Positions 21,005 to 33,913 are shown, counted from the first letter of the stretch. The stretch: 64,000 bases of DNA from Theocolax elegans (GCA_026168455.1 CM047431.1:61772910-61836909), one strand, 5' to 3'. A program made the numbers and translations. Notes: generated by a model from the sequence alone, not told the origin.

Positions 21005-23695
21005 TTAAAGAGTATGAAACTGGGTCTGCCGATGAAAAAGACAAAAAACTTGAAGCCAATTGTGAATAGCCAGGAGAGAGAGGAGAATCTCGTCTCTGGA
21101 TACGTGAAGACCCTCGAGGAACAGTCGGACCAGAAAAACTAGGAGCTCGATCCCACCTATGCACAGCTGCATCAGTAACCAGGGGGCGTGTAGCATCGGG
21201 TAATCCTGCAAGAAACCCGAATTTTATTACATTTATTTCTCGCAATACTTATTAATTTCAATGCAAAGACAAAGGACAGACTGGCCAAAAGATTATTACA
21301 CCGAAACGATGAGCTCGCGTGTCTTTATTTACTCCTCGGAGTTGAACCTCGTTCAAAAAGGTTGACGTTTACGTCTTCCGGTGTCTTGTTTACTAATGTT
21401 ACGTTATCCCGGTCATTAGTAAAAAATCTAATTTACCGCTATTCGTTATTTATTTTAAACTATACGTGTATTAAAGGTAATACGTTTAATTATTTATTTT
21501 AAAGTTTATTTCCAATTTTATCGATATTTTAAAGATCTTTGTCGTTACATCGCCGACCCGAAATAAAGTTGTAATCTTTTGTAGCCAATCGATAACAAAA
21601 AAAAATTAATGCAATTACCTAGATTAGAAAATTAACTAGATGAAATATACATATTGTTCATTTTATAACCGAATAACCCAAAAATTTCTATAGTATAAAT
21701 ATATATTTATTTTAGTTCGGTGAATTTTTCTTGTAAATAAATAATGTACTAAAGACAACCCAAAATATATATTATTATTTTAATGTATTAATATAAACTT
21801 ATTGTACGTATTAACTTAAAATGAAATAAACACACATACACTGAGAAAAATTTGCTAGTATAAATTACTATTTTAATGGTAATTTTTCCAAAAATGGTGG
21901 CATTTTTTAATATTATTATTAGCAATTTTTGTACTTGTGCGAGTCTGTCTTACGTTTACCATTAAAATAATAATTTTTACTAAAAAATTTTTCTCTGTAA
22001 AATTGTATATATACCTATATAAATATATACCTATATATCTATATATGTATATATAAACTAAAAATAATTATTATTGTCACGCGATTAGTCTAAAATTATT
22101 ATCATTACGAAGTTATTGATGATTTATGTAAATTTATTAAATATATATATAATTTTAATTAAATAAACATTTGTTTCAATTCGAATGGACATTGCCGAAA
22201 AAACAAATTTGACACTCCGAGTGCGTATAGGTCAGATTACAAGATGATGATTCGTTGTCGTATCTTAATTATAAAAATCATTGGTAAAGATAATCAATAA
22301 ATACACGTGAGAGCAAGTGACATGACGGGAAAATAAATAATTAAACAATTTCGCGAATGGCATTTCGCCAACTCGTTCCGCGTCGATAAACTCGTCTCGC
22401 GCGTTATTAAAAAGACAAAATGTATATAACGTACGTATATATGTATATATAAATACAAATATTACTTCACGCGGATATCAAAATATTTTTCCAACGAGGA
22501 GAAAGAAAAATCGCGTGCATAAATATATAGGTGTATGCGAAAATACGTAATACGTATACATAACATATAATGTAACAATGATGGGGAAAAAAAAAGAAAA
22601 ATAACGCGAGACAAGTATGCGCGAGATGTATAATGTGTAATGAGAGTAAAATGATAATTGGTAACGTACCGTTATTGCACCGAGCATAATTAACGTGTAA
22701 TGTTCAATCCCAAGTATCGAGGTCATCAATTTCAAATCTCTCTCGAAGCTCGTTGGCACTGCTACGAATACATGGGTGTGTATATATAACGAAAAATCCA
22801 AAATATTAAATTCTCACGCGACAGCGTTGCACGGTTAATTAATTAATCGTCTGTCCGTTTGTCTTTCTCTCTGTCTATCTATCTCTTTCTTTCAAATAAC
22901 TTCTTAAAATATTCTTAAAATTCGTCGTCAAAGTCAAAATGGTTGATGTATATATATATTTTAGCGAGTAATTGCTAATTTATTTGACTAGTATATCCAC
23001 GGTACGGTATGATATATATCTATATACGCATGTCCTTTGATTATTATTAACGAGCGTCGAGTTTTCGAAAGGTACGAGACGTATACATTGACAAATTAAT
23101 TCGATAAATTTAGTGGACACGGTATGTTTAAGATTTGAAGTAACGAATTTGTACATTTTTGACGTTTACCAACCTCCACGTGGTCCGCATCTCGAAGGTA
23201 ACTCCTCCGGTAATTTACAATTAATTATGCGTATTACGTCGAATGCCGTGATCGCCTAACGATAAAACATTAAACAATGCAAATCGTCTAGGAAAATATA
23301 TAAACGTAAAGTAACTTAACGCGTTTACACGTTTTAGTATAATAATACTGACGGTGCCGATCAATCCGATCAACGTAACGTACATCGAGCTTCCGACGAA
23401 ACTCGAATCGCAAAACTCACAGGCCCATTTACCTAAACGCTAAAAACAAAGTTTTGTAAAAAGTACAAGTAAATCAAAGTCACGTTATAGGTTAACGTTA
23501 CGATCTATGTATATTAATTTCGAAATATCTAACTAGGTAACTGTTACTCGATGATTTCTTTCTTATTCTTCTCATTTTCTGTTGTTTCTTTTACTTTTAC
23601 TTTTTGGTGCTGCGGGCGATCGCTCTTTTTAGTTACTTATTATTTAAGTTTTTTTTAACATTGGTTACCGACACTGGTTGATTTGCGTACGACAT
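21005..23695 (-). CDS. Small four-pass membrane protein, 5 exons
   Basis: Exons: 23695-23669 (ATG, MSYANQPVS), 23439-23329, 23255-23174, 22761-22670 and 21205-21005 (stop). The phases agree throughout and give 170 residues. Hydrophobic segments are MYVTLIGLIGTVSIIIL (exon 2), MTSILGIEHYTLIMLGAIT (exon 4), WLLMQLCIGGIELLVFLV and ILLSLLAIHNWLQVFCLF (exon 5). Between the first and second is a Cys-containing loop (IINCKLPEELPSRCGPRG). Size, topology and the APWLL segment after TM2 recall the insect DUF4728 family (pasiflora/fire exit type, linked to glial septate junctions), but this is inference from shape, not a firm match. The donor at 23173 (GTTGGT) is weak; GTAAAC three bases on would break the phase. 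The first exon is the least certain. Confidence 0.6.
21840..21998. mobile_element. Short foldback element (~160 bp)
   Basis: CTGAGAAAAATTT at the left is mirrored by AAATTTTTCTCTG at the right. Inside, AATTACTATTTTAATGGTAA is mirrored by TTACCATTAAAATAATAATT. In the last intron of the four-pass gene. Confidence 0.65.
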
Positions 23696-23699
23696 ATTT

Positions 23700-25500
23700 T
23701 CCGTTTATATTGTTATTCATTGGGTGAAACGCGTCGACGATCGATGTGTCCGATAATCGTCTGAAATTAGAAACGAGGGTACTTAAATCGATTTTTATTC
23801 TTCTAAATTTAAATATTTATATTTCTCAAAATTAGTTTTAATTGTACACACTTTCCATTGACTAATTCCTCTACGTGATGGAAATGTCAAATTTTCACGT
23901 GTTGTCAAAAAAAAATACGTGCTCTAAAAGAGATTCAAATTTTATAAGTATATAAATATATTTTTCACCGAAACCGCCCAAAAAGTCCACTTTATTGTCC
24001 TCAACGGAGTGACAAAAGTTGAATATTTTTCCCCGTAGTCACTTTTTACTGCCCGCACTCACTTTTACTCTCCGCATTAACTAATTTAAAAAAACCGCTG
24101 CCAATTAATTGGCACGTAGCTTCCTCAAATTAACATGTCGATCTTATGCGTAATATATTATTCAAATATAGTATTATTTCATTATTTAAAACAAACTGTT
24201 ATATAATTTCGAAAAATATTATTCTTTTCTGATCGAAACTTATATAGCTACTTATAGCTAGCTAAAAAAAATTAATGTATTGGTGTACTAAAAAAAATTA
24301 TTAAATTAGAAAAATAAAGGTCATTTCGTCAATACTCAATTAATATTATTCATAATCTTCTACTTCAAATATTCCAAGAATTTTACATCATTGTAAGAAA
24401 ATTTTGTACAAAATTTTGAATTTTTCATCGACTGGCATATAAAGTTTTAGATAGGCATCAATTAAAAATATAAAAAATTATTTTTTTTACTTTTCTTTAA
24501 TTTTTTTAAATACATTTTTTTTCAAAAATACTATACAGTTATTATATTGAACACATAATTATTAATGAATTGACAGCAGGTTTTGTTCATAATATAATAA
24601 TTCTATTCAATTAGATTGAATTTTTTTAAACTAACGTAAAAAACTTTTGATGGTATCAATTAAAAATAAAAAATATTATCATTTTTTGTTTTTCTTTGGA
24701 TTTTCTAAAAACATTTTTTTTTCAAAAATATGGTTAGTTCCACATTAGACTACATTATAAGTAAACAAAATTTTAATAAAAATTACGTTTTAGATTATAA
24801 TTTTTTTCTCAAAAACTTTTCCATGAACTATTTTGAAACTTTTACAGCATAATGCTATTATTATGTTCTATTTCCACGATTTTTTTCAATATATTTGATG
24901 AATTATTTTCAGAGATATAAGAAATTAAACATTTTATTATTTATTTAATTACATTTAATTACTGCAACTTTCATCCCGGGAATAAATGCTTATTTTACTT
25001 CCTAAATACATAAATAATTATTTCAATGTACCTAGAAGTATAATCGATATTTCCAAAACACAAAATTTTCGTATTTTATATATGTTAATCAAGCATCCCT
25101 ATTCATTAAACTTTCTATAATACTACGTTGAATATAATAATAGAAATATAATCTCAAAAAACAATTAGAAGTGTCAATAACAAAACATATGTAGACTCGG
25201 ACTAATATTTAAATCGGGAATTCCAGCCTGTCTATAAGCATATATCTTTTTATTTTATTGTCTTTAAAAAAAATTATATCTGTGTTAGTGATTCAAAATA
25301 TTTTAATAATTATATACTGAGTATTATATTTTATCTACAGTAACTTATAGGGATAAACTTTGATTATCAGAATTTTTTTTATTCAACAGTATGAATGATA
25401 TTTTTGTTTTTTTTTTTTAAGCAATTTTAGTCTTAGAGCAGACCATTTTGCTAGATTAATACATAGTAGTATACATTATTTGGTTTTGCTTGTTACAGTT
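23700..25500. other. AT-rich intergenic DNA with an imperfect direct repeat
   Basis: About 80 bp around ATCAATTAAAAATA...TTTTTTTTCAAAAATA appears at 24455-24533 and again at 24648-24733. No exon recognised. Confidence 0.45.
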
Positions 25501-25509
25501 ACTGTACGT

Positions 25510-25880
25510 TTATATTTTAAGGTCGCAATTTTCAAAGAAATAGTAGATACTTTTACATGTTTTCGTGGTTGGATTTGACAACAAAATCTCGCATGATGTG
25601 GGTAGGTTCAGTTTTTCGTTATGTAATTCCCTAATGAGGGATATTCGCTGAGTGTCGTATGTTGGGCATTGCCACATGATATGGTTTACATCTTGAACAT
25701 TGTTACCGCATTCGCATTGTTCACTATCTACTAAGCCAATTTTGTAAAGGGAGGAACCAAGATTTACATGTCCCGATCGATATCTATTTATTGTGCTTAT
25801 GGTTGTTCGTGGCAAATTTAGGGAGGAGTACCAGGGTGGACCTCGGACGTTGAGCCGAAACGGAAGTTGAACCGACGCTG
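25510..25880 (-). pseudogene. C-terminal fragment of a retrotransposon ORF2
   Basis: The frame gives PPWYSSLNLPRTTIST, then RYRSGHVNLGSSLYKIG, then a Cys/His finger (CECG, H, WQCP) ending in ENCDLKI and a stop at 25510. This is the tail that follows RNase H, homologous to the copy at 1-360. The open frame extends to 25974 but loses family resemblance above about 25880, the likely truncation point. It overlaps the region still present at the end of the element at 27950-32700, so it is a separate copy. Confidence 0.75.
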
Positions 25881-26089
25881 TGAGTGGGGGTAAAACAGAA
25901 ACGAATTGGGGAAGGAGAAATGTAGGTTTTCGCGATTTATTGGAATTGTCGATGTCTTCTTTACCGATTAACATAATAATGAGTTTAGACGCGAATTACC
26001 TTACCGACTTAAATATCACTAAATTATTAATTAATTTTTATTTTAATAGCTCGTTTAAGTTAATAAAATTACTCGTTTATTAAACAAAT

Positions 26090-27850
26090 AAAAAATTAGT
26101 AAGATCCCTTTCTTCCCCTAATTGCTTTGAAAATTAATAGAAACATACTTGTTGTAACGTTTACAATATTAATAAAAAACTGGTAAAAACCTATAAATTA
26201 AATAAATAAACTCTTAACCTCTAATCTTTAAAATCATTGATATACCGTAAAAAATATTACAGAATTAACAGAATTATTTTAGTTTCAAACAATAAAATAG
26301 ATATTTCTAACCTCAAATCGTTAAAATAACTAAAACAACCTCAAATAATATCAAAATTTCAAATTAGTAGAAACACTCTTATTATAACCTGTTAAATTAC
26401 TAAAAAAAGGTCTGATTATAACCCATAAAATATATACTCATAACCTCATATCTATAAATAATTGAAATAACGTAAAAAATACCAACATTAGAGAATTAAC
26501 AGAACTATTTAAGTTTCAACCAATGATTCTAATCACAAATCGTTAAAATTATTAAAACAACCTCAAAAAATATCGAAATTGGAAAATTAATACAAACACT
26601 CTTATTATAACTATAAAAATAAATATTCATACCTCAAATCTATAAAATAATTGAAATAACGTAAAAAATATCAACATAGAGAATTAACAGAATTATTTTA
26701 GTTTTAACCAATGGTTCTAACCTCAAATCTTAAAATTACTAAAACAACTTCAAAAAATATTGAAATTAGAAAATTAGTAGAAACACTCTTATTATAACCT
26801 GTAAAATTACTAAAAACGGTCTGATTATAACCCATAAAATATATACTCATAACCTCATATCTATAAATAATTGAAATAACGTAAAAAATACCAACATTAG
26901 AGAATTAACAGAACTATTTAAGTTTCAACCAATGATTCTAATCACAAATCGTTAAAATTATTAAAACAACCTCAAAAAATATCGAAATTGGAAAATTAAT
27001 ACAAACACTCTTATTATAAACTATAAAATAAATATTCATAACCTCAAATCTATAAAATAATTGAAATAACGTAAAAAATATCAACATTAGAGAATTAAGA
27101 GAATCATTTAGTTTCAACCAATAAAATAGATATTTCTAACCTCCAATCGTAAAAAATACTAAAGCAACCTCAAATAATATCAAAATTTTAAATTAGTTGA
27201 AACACTCTTATTATAGCCTGTTAAATTACTAAAAAAAGGTCTGATTATAACCTATAAAGTAAATATTCATAAACTCAAATCTATAAAATCATTGACAAAA
27301 CGTAAATAATAACAACATTAGAGAATTAACAGAATCATTTTAGTTTCACCCAATAGTTCTAACCTCAAATCGTTAAAATTATTAAAAAAACATCGAAAAA
27401 TATCGAAATTGGAAAATTAATAGAAACACTCTTATTATAAACAATAAAATAAATATTCGTAACCTCAAATCTATAAAATAATTGAAATAACGTAAAAAAT
27501 ATCAGCATTAGAAAATTAAGTGAATTATTTAGTTTCAACCAGTAAAATAGATATTTCTAACCTCAAATCGTTAAAATTACTAAAACAACCACATATAATA
27601 TCAAAATTTAAAAATTATTAGAAACTCTCTAATTATAACCTATAGAATTATTACACGGTCTGATTATAACCTATAAAATAAATATTCATAACCTTAAATC
27701 TATAAAATCATTAAGATAACGTAATAATTATCAATATTAGAGAATTAACAGAATGATTACAGTTACAACCAAAAAATTGATATTCATAACCTCAAATTGC
27801 TTGTTACTAAAATAACCTCAAAAAATATCATCTCAAAAATCTGAAAAAAT
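26090..27850. repeat. AT-rich satellite with dimeric higher-order structure
   Basis: The landmark AAACACTCTTATTATAA, with small variants, begins at about 26371, 26594, 26781, 27003, 27200, 27424 and 27622. Spacings alternate: 223, 187, 222, 197, 224, 198. Two related monomers of about 222 and 195 bp therefore alternate in a unit of about 410-420 bp. Roughly four dimers are present. Each monomer carries AACCTCAAATC and AATTGAAATAACGTAAAAAA blocks. No coding frame. Confidence 0.85.
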
Positions 27851-27959
27851 TACAGATACTGTTCAAAACAAACAGAATACAGTGATAGAAAGATTGTTAA
27901 GAAATAATAAATTATTAATTAATTATACGTAAATAAGCATTTTTGTTGGTAATATATAG

Positions 27960-30900
27960 CTATAATTAAACAATGATTCATGGCAGCCCAAAAATTTCGC
28001 TGATCTATCAATCAAAGAAAGATGTGAAAAAATTCGCAGAATACCAGGGTTTAGTCTTTTGTTGGAAGTAGTTGTCAAAGTAGTATTTTCCTTTACTTCT
28101 ACCTTGCATTGATATGATTTGGGTGGTATTTTCATTTGTTATTGTTTTATGTAGTTGTTTTAGATCCGTGAAAGGAATTTTTATCAAGTCACAGTGAAAA
28201 TTTTCTGTTGTCTTTTCGGCGATTTTATCTGCTTTTTCATTACCTTGTATGCCCGTGTGGGCGGGTATCCAATAAAACTTGATTGTGTGATTGTGTGGGT
28301 TTGTATTTTCATTTAAATGTTTTCTTATTTCTAAGATGTAGGGATTTGTTTTTATGTGTTTTGTTTTACATTTTTTAACGATTTCAGCATGCTTAATGAG
28401 TCCGAAAAAATGAGTATATTTTGATTTTGGTGTTTGTTAGCTATTTTAACTGTATCTAATAAAGCAATACTTTCTGAAGTGAAAATTGATGCGTTTATAT
28501 TTATGCTTCGAGTGATGCATACATTCAAATCATCATTGATGCGTGCTGTGCAAACCGAAATACCGTTTTGAGTTTTGCTGCCGTCAGTGCGTAAAACGCT
28601 AAAGCATTTTTTTTTGTATTAATATATTAATTGCTAATTCGTTAGGGTCTTTTAAATTTTTTAATGAGTTACCGAATTTGGTGTCAACGTAAATATTGTT
28701 TGTTAGAGTGTCGTAGTTGTGAGTATAAATGTTATAGTGATTATCTTGCCATATTTCATTGTTATTTATATTAAAGTTATTAATACTATCTTGGAGCAAC
28801 CGGAAGCTAAATTTTCGTTTATTTTTTTTGCTTTTATTGTCATTGTTTTTAATAATTTTATTGAAATTTTGTAGAGTTTTGTGTGATGATAAGTTTTTGT
28901 TTGAGGTGATTTTGCTAATGTAATTAAGGCATAAATATTTGGATCGTTCTTCAATGGCTTGTAACTTAGATTCAGCTAAGAGAATGTTGGTTGGTGTGCT
29001 TATGCGATAACCTAAGGCTAGTCTAATTGCTTGAAATTGTATTCTTTCTAATTTTTTCTTGTATTCTTCATGATTAGGGTAATAGATAAAGCAGCCACAG
29101 TCTATGATAGAGCGTATAAAGCTTTTATAAAAGACCATCAGGGTGTTTGGACATGATCCCCACCAAGTCCCTCTTAAGTATTTAATTATATTCATATAGC
29201 CTTTAAACATTTGTTGCGCATTAGTTCTACATGGTGGTGAAATGTGTGTCTGTAGTCGAATGTAACTCCTAGAAAGCGAGCTTTTTCGCTTGATTTTATA
29301 ATAGTGTCGTTTATTTTAATTTGTGTTTCGCCCGGTTTGATATTTCGGTTGTTGAAATGTATTAGTACGGTTTTAGGCGGCGAAAGTTGAAGTCCGATGT
29401 TGTATAAATTATTGTGTATTTGCTTGATGGCTTTTTCGATAAGTTTTTTGCTTTTATCCCTTGTTGCTCTATTACAATAAACAGCGATATCATCAGCAAA
29501 TTGTGATATAGTTCCGCTTTTGGGAAGGTTATCACAGATTTTTGCCACATAGATGTTATATAATAAAGGACTAAGTACGCCTCCTTGGGGAACTCCTTTG
29601 TAGACCGATCTTACTTCCTCTCCTGAAGAGTTAGTGTGTACAAATCTTTCAAACGTAAGAAAGTGGATGAATTTTATTATTTTGATTGAACATCCAATGT
29701 CTGCAAGTTTTTGTATAATAAAATGTTAATGTTTACATTGTCAAAAGCGCCCTCCACATCTAGGAAGGCTGCGAGGAGCTCTTTTTTGCTGCTAAAGGTT
29801 TCTTCTATTTTAATAGATAAATTGAATAGATTGTCGGTTGTAGATTGCCCTTTTCTGAATCCAGATTAATTAGAAGGTAGTATATTATAATGTTCTATCC
29901 ACCATTGGAGTTTGTTTTTAATTAGTGTTTCGAAAAGTTTGCACACACAAGAAGTTAGGCATATAGGGCGAACGCTTTTGCCATCGGATTTCGGTATAAA
30001 ATGGACAAATGATTGTTTCCAGGCTTCGGGGTATGAATTTGTGAAAAACATTTCATTGAAAATATCTATTAAGTTTAATTTATATTTTAATGGTAGCTTT
30101 TTCAGAATATCACAATCTATCGCATCTAAGACGCATGAGGATTTATTATTCTTATTATCTAGTGCTATATTGAATTCCATTAAATTGCAAGGAGAGTCTA
30201 GAAATGCATTTTCTGTACAGTTAGGTAGTACCTCAGGGTTTGTCATTGCCCATGGAGGACTAATTTTGTTTAGGCTATTTTCTATTTGTTTTTGGTTTTG
30301 GTGGTGCTCTGGTTTGTGACAGGAATTACTTTTGGTCCATTTATTTTTTAATATTTTAGCAATGTGCCAAACGTAGTTATTATTTGTATTAAAATTTAGT
30401 TTTTCGGGAAAGTCAATATAATTAGTCTTTTTTTTTTTATTTTTAAAAATAGATTTTGCTAAAGCTCTACAGTGTTTGAATTCGATATAGTCTTTAATGT
30501 CATTTGAAAAATTCCACTTTTTAAAGGCAGCTGTCCTGCGTCTTTTTGCCCTGTCGCAATCAGAGTCCCACCAAGGTACTAGATTTCTATAGATCGAGCT
30601 TTTGACAGTTACTTTTTTTGGTGTATTTTGATGTATTGCATTGGTTATTATGTTTTTGAATGTATCATATTTTTCTTTCGCAGTAGAATGAACGTATTCT
30701 TTTTCATAAAGTAAATAGAGATTGTCTTCAAGCGTAGTAATTACTTTTGCCCAATCAGTTCTAGTAGATTTAATATTAAGTGGTTTTTTGTAATAAATGT
30801 TTTTTAAGATATTAATATCAATAAATAATGGAAAATGGTCAGATCCCCAGGTATTGTCATTAGCCATAACATGAATTTTGTCGGCAATGTCAGTAGATGA

Positions 30901-31190
30901 AAAAATTAAATCTAAATTCGATGTGTGATTGTTATAGGAGTTGATGTGAGTGACAGTTTCTGTGTTGTGTATGTATAAGTCTGTATGTAATGTAGCCTGT
31001 CCTTCCTGAATGTTGCAAAGCCGGGAAAGCTGAAGTTGTTGCTATGTTTTTTTTGTCCAGCCATGATTCTACACACACTATGATATCGAAGTCAATTATG
31101 ATTTTGGAGAATTCTTCTTTTTATCACTTTCATGTGTTTTATCACTTTTTCATTTTTCTTTTGAATTTTAATTCCTGGTATTTCGCTTTG
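27960..31190 (-). pseudogene. Broken ORF2: endonuclease (internally deleted), RT, RNase H
   Basis: Endonuclease pieces FPGFATFRKDR (near 31030) and NNHTSNLDLIF (near 30920) are joined with the middle of the domain, including the GDFN motif, missing. SDHFPLFIDIN follows. A 333-codon stretch (30867-29866) ends at a TAA directly before SGFRKGQST. RT pieces follow: FLDVEGAFDNV near 29750, PQGGVLSPLLY near 29570 and FADDIAVY near 29490. Frame changes occur near 29700, 29200, 28600 and 28390. RNase H keeps DGSK (28580), FSDSLS and WIPAHTGIQGNEKAD (28250). A last trace, near 28000, matches the start of the C-terminal tail. Clearly not functional. Confidence 0.85.
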
Positions 31191-31197
31191 GTGGGTT

Positions 31198-32604
31198 TCA
31201 ATTATCGGTGTTTGTATTTGTGGAATCTGTGTCTGTCTCGTTCTCGGAATATGTATTTAGTTCCGTTTGATCTGGATGTATAGAATTATTTTTAGTTGAG
31301 GAGTTTATTAATTTGTTTTCGATTCTTGTGAGCTTAGACTTAATTTTTTTATCATTTAAATGTGAATGTACTTCTTGGATAAGGTTTGTGATTTCGTGTG
31401 TATTTGTTGAATACTTAAGGGCTTCTTCATAAACGTTCACATTTTCATAGCATTTTTTTATAAAATTTGTAAATTGATCGAAAGATAGATTTGATGTGTT
31501 AGATTTTTCTTGAAATACAGATGCAGCGGGTAGAAGTAGATCTTCAATGATGGATGCAGTTTGTTTCTTTTTTTCTTCTGTTGTTTCATCTACTTTGCGT
31601 TTTTTTCTTTTTACTTGCTTTGGGGTTTTGAATTTTTGGTCTTCTGTAGGAGAAATTAAAGTTTTCGTAGTTTGCTGTTCTTCTTCATTTAGTGATGGGC
31701 TATGATTAATTGATGTTAACTTATTTAAATCTGAATTTTCGCTTGATGTTATCGAGTGTGGTCTTTTGGTATTAACCGATTGGTTCCTTGTTGATTGTAA
31801 TTTATTTTTGTTGCCAATGTTTGGAAAATCAGCGATGTAGGAATGCTGGCTGTTTATTATTGAATCATCTGTTATATTGAAGCTTACCGTGGGTGATAGA
31901 CATTCTTGAGCGTCTGGACACGATTTTGCGATGTGGCAAGTTTGTTTACAAATAAAGCACACGGCAAATTCAGTCGATAGGTAGACCCAGTATGTGGAAT
32001 TTTCAAAAGGAATTTGCAAACTTTCCGGTAGTAGTCTTTCATCCTTCTCTTTTATGTATAATTGTCTCCTTATAGAGTTGATGTGGGTGCGCCCTGGTCT
32101 AATGATTTCGCTGATTTGTGATACTGGAGTTATATTTCTATTTTTTAGCATTTGCAGAACAAGTTCGTCTGGGATTATTGGTTGGATATTCGATATGACA
32201 ACACGCTTATTATTATTCACATATGGTTTAATTTTCAATAAATATTCTTTGACTTGTATAAATTTGTTTTTTATTTCTTGTACTAGGTTTTTATTCACTA
32301 AGTAGATTAAGATTCTTTGTCCCGAAATTTTGGACACATGGGTAACGTTGGTGAGATCAATTATCAATTCTAGTCCATCGAGATAGTCATCGTTAGTTAA
32401 TCCCTCTTTAGAGTCAATGATAATTGCACAGTCTGTGGTTGGTCTTTTCTTGGTTGCTGCAACATTAGAGTAGGATTTTACGTTGTGATTATTTGACTTT
32501 ACTGTATTCTGCAATAACTGCGGGCCAGATTGGCCCCCTTCGTCCGAAGAGGACATCTCTATCCCACGAGCACTTGCACTTTCACATATAACACTTGAGT
32601 TCAC
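31198..32604 (-). CDS. Retrotransposon ORF1 (gag-like, one zinc knuckle), intact frame
   Basis: 468 codons without interruption. One CCHC knuckle, CFICKQTCHIAKSC, is near residue 215. It is preceded by a region of about 150 residues resembling the RNA-binding domain of such ORF1 proteins, and followed by a basic patch, VKRKKRKVDE, and an Asn/Ser/Thr-rich acidic tail. The knuckle usually helps package element RNA. The frame is intact although ORF2 is ruined. The start may be the first codon at 32604 or an ATG slightly inside (residue 17, MSSSDEGG). Confidence 0.8.
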   Translation of the reverse strand: MNSSVICESASARGIEMSSSDEGGQSGPQLLQNTVKSNNHNVKSYSNVAATKKRPTTDCAIIIDSKEGLTNDDYLDGLELIIDLTNVTHVSKISGQRILIYLVNKNLVQEIKNKFIQVKEYLLKIKPYVNNNKRVVISNIQPIIPDELVLQMLKNRNITPVSQISEIIRPGRTHINSIRRQLYIKEKDERLLPESLQIPFENSTYWVYLSTEFAVCFICKQTCHIAKSCPDAQECLSPTVSFNITDDSIINSQHSYIADFPNIGNKNKLQSTRNQSVNTKRPHSITSSENSDLNKLTSINHSPSLNEEEQQTTKTLISPTEDQKFKTPKQVKRKKRKVDETTEEKKKQTASIIEDLLLPAASVFQEKSNTSNLSFDQFTNFIKKCYENVNVYEEALKYSTNTHEITNLIQEVHSHLNDKKIKSKLTRIENKLINSSTKNNSIHPDQTELNTYSENETDTDSTNTNTDN

Positions 32605-32879
32605 AAGATTTTAATTATGTTTTTCGAATCACTGGTTCAATTAGAATAGTCTAATTATGGAGCGTTCACAAACACGTCTGCTCGTGGCGACTTCCAAACA
32701 CCGAGTCATGAATGATATTTAATGGTTCAAAAACAATTTTTGAATATTTACGAATACTATTTATTTGTTAGTATATAATACATCTTTTTCTTATGTAACT
32801 GATAGATGGTTTATTAATATTTATCCCGTCATGTTGTCATAAATGTCTAAAATTTTTCCTGAATTTTCAACGCTATAAT

Positions 32880-33913
32880 TAGGGTAGATGTGCCAATTAC
32901 CGACACTATTGTGTTACTTCCGAAGTTATGAATGATTTTAAAATATTTTTCTATCAGATTTTAACGCTTTAATGGCTCTATACTATCTTCAGTATTCAAA
33001 TAAATATTGGAGAATTTTTTATAATTAAAAAGCGACAGAAACATAATAAATTATTTAGTTAAAAAGTAAATGTTAATGCGTTAGTTACCGAACACGATCG
33101 GACGGTAAAAATGAATTACCATGCGTCAGTTACTGACATGCTCGACCAATATTACAGTGTGTTACCAAATACTAAACAGTGTTTCAAATAGTGTGCTCAA
33201 ATACCGGAAATTCTCTTCATAGCAAATATATACAAATAAACAACCGAGATTCTAATGTTTACATTGTATAATTCTTATGTTAAATAAGGAAGTATAAGAA
33301 AAGTAAAGATTCATACGATGTCTCAAGTACTGCTGCAAGTGAGGTTAAGGGGGTGTCATATTTAATTAAAAATTTAAATTTCGAGCCACAAAATAGCAGA
33401 CAAAAAAACAACTAATTAGTTAGTTGCCCTCCGTTATGGAATTATCTATCATTTTACAAAGTTTCAAGTTATAACATATGTCGTCGAGGAAACCTTGAAA
33501 AATATATGAACATTGCATTAAAATTGAATTGCATTGAAATGAATTTTGGCCTAAAGAAATCATCAAATTGTAATGTTAAATTTTCACTAAAATTAACTTT
33601 TGACCAAATTTAGTTATTCGCGCTTCTTTTTTTCAAAACATATCTGCTCAATCTCAGTTTTCTTTTAAAATTTGGGTTGAATGTTAATATCCTTACTCGT
33701 TTTCGAGTTATAAGCAATGAAAATCAATGGTTTATGGTAATGGTATTAGATTCTATAACTCCGGGTTTCTTCATATTTTTATAGTAAAAATCATATCATA
33801 GAGTTTGGTTTCCCAAAACGTGTGGACTCTCCTTGTCAGTCATTTAATTATGACAGAAAATAATGTGAGTTTTCGGTAATTGGTCAACTACCGGTAACTT
33901 GCATATCTACCCT
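32880..33913. mobile_element. ~1 kb MITE with TAGGGTAGAT inverted ends
   Basis: TAGGGTAGATGTGCCAATTA at the left is mirrored by a copy of TAGGGTAGATATGCAAGTTA at the right. The inner parts ATTACCGA and CGGTAATTGG also mirror. No coding frame. A family A foldback fragment is inserted inside it. Confidence 0.65.
33345..33525 (+). mobile_element. One arm of foldback family A, nested
   Basis: TTAAGGGGGTGTCATATTTA then AAAATAGCAGACAAA, GTTAGTTGCCCTCCGTTA and ATCATTTTACAAAGTTTCAA match the family A arm at 9907-10099. The opposite arm is absent. Confidence 0.65.

Larger units (their letters stand above)
27950..32700 (-). mobile_element. Decayed non-LTR retrotransposon, second family
   Basis: Runs right to left: ORF1 32604-31198, then a broken ORF2 to about 27960. 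The domain order (zinc-knuckle ORF1; endonuclease, RT, RNase H) matches the element at 2612-7943 but the protein sequences differ greatly and the base composition is A-rich on the sense strand, so it is a different family. The 3' end is lost next to the satellite. Confidence 0.85.

Noticed and set aside
25510..28135. One retrotransposon split by insertion of the satellite
   Set aside because: The fragment at 25510-25880 and the end of the second element both retain the region after RNase H (PWYS and the RS-x-x motif), so they overlap in homologous sequence and must be separate copies.
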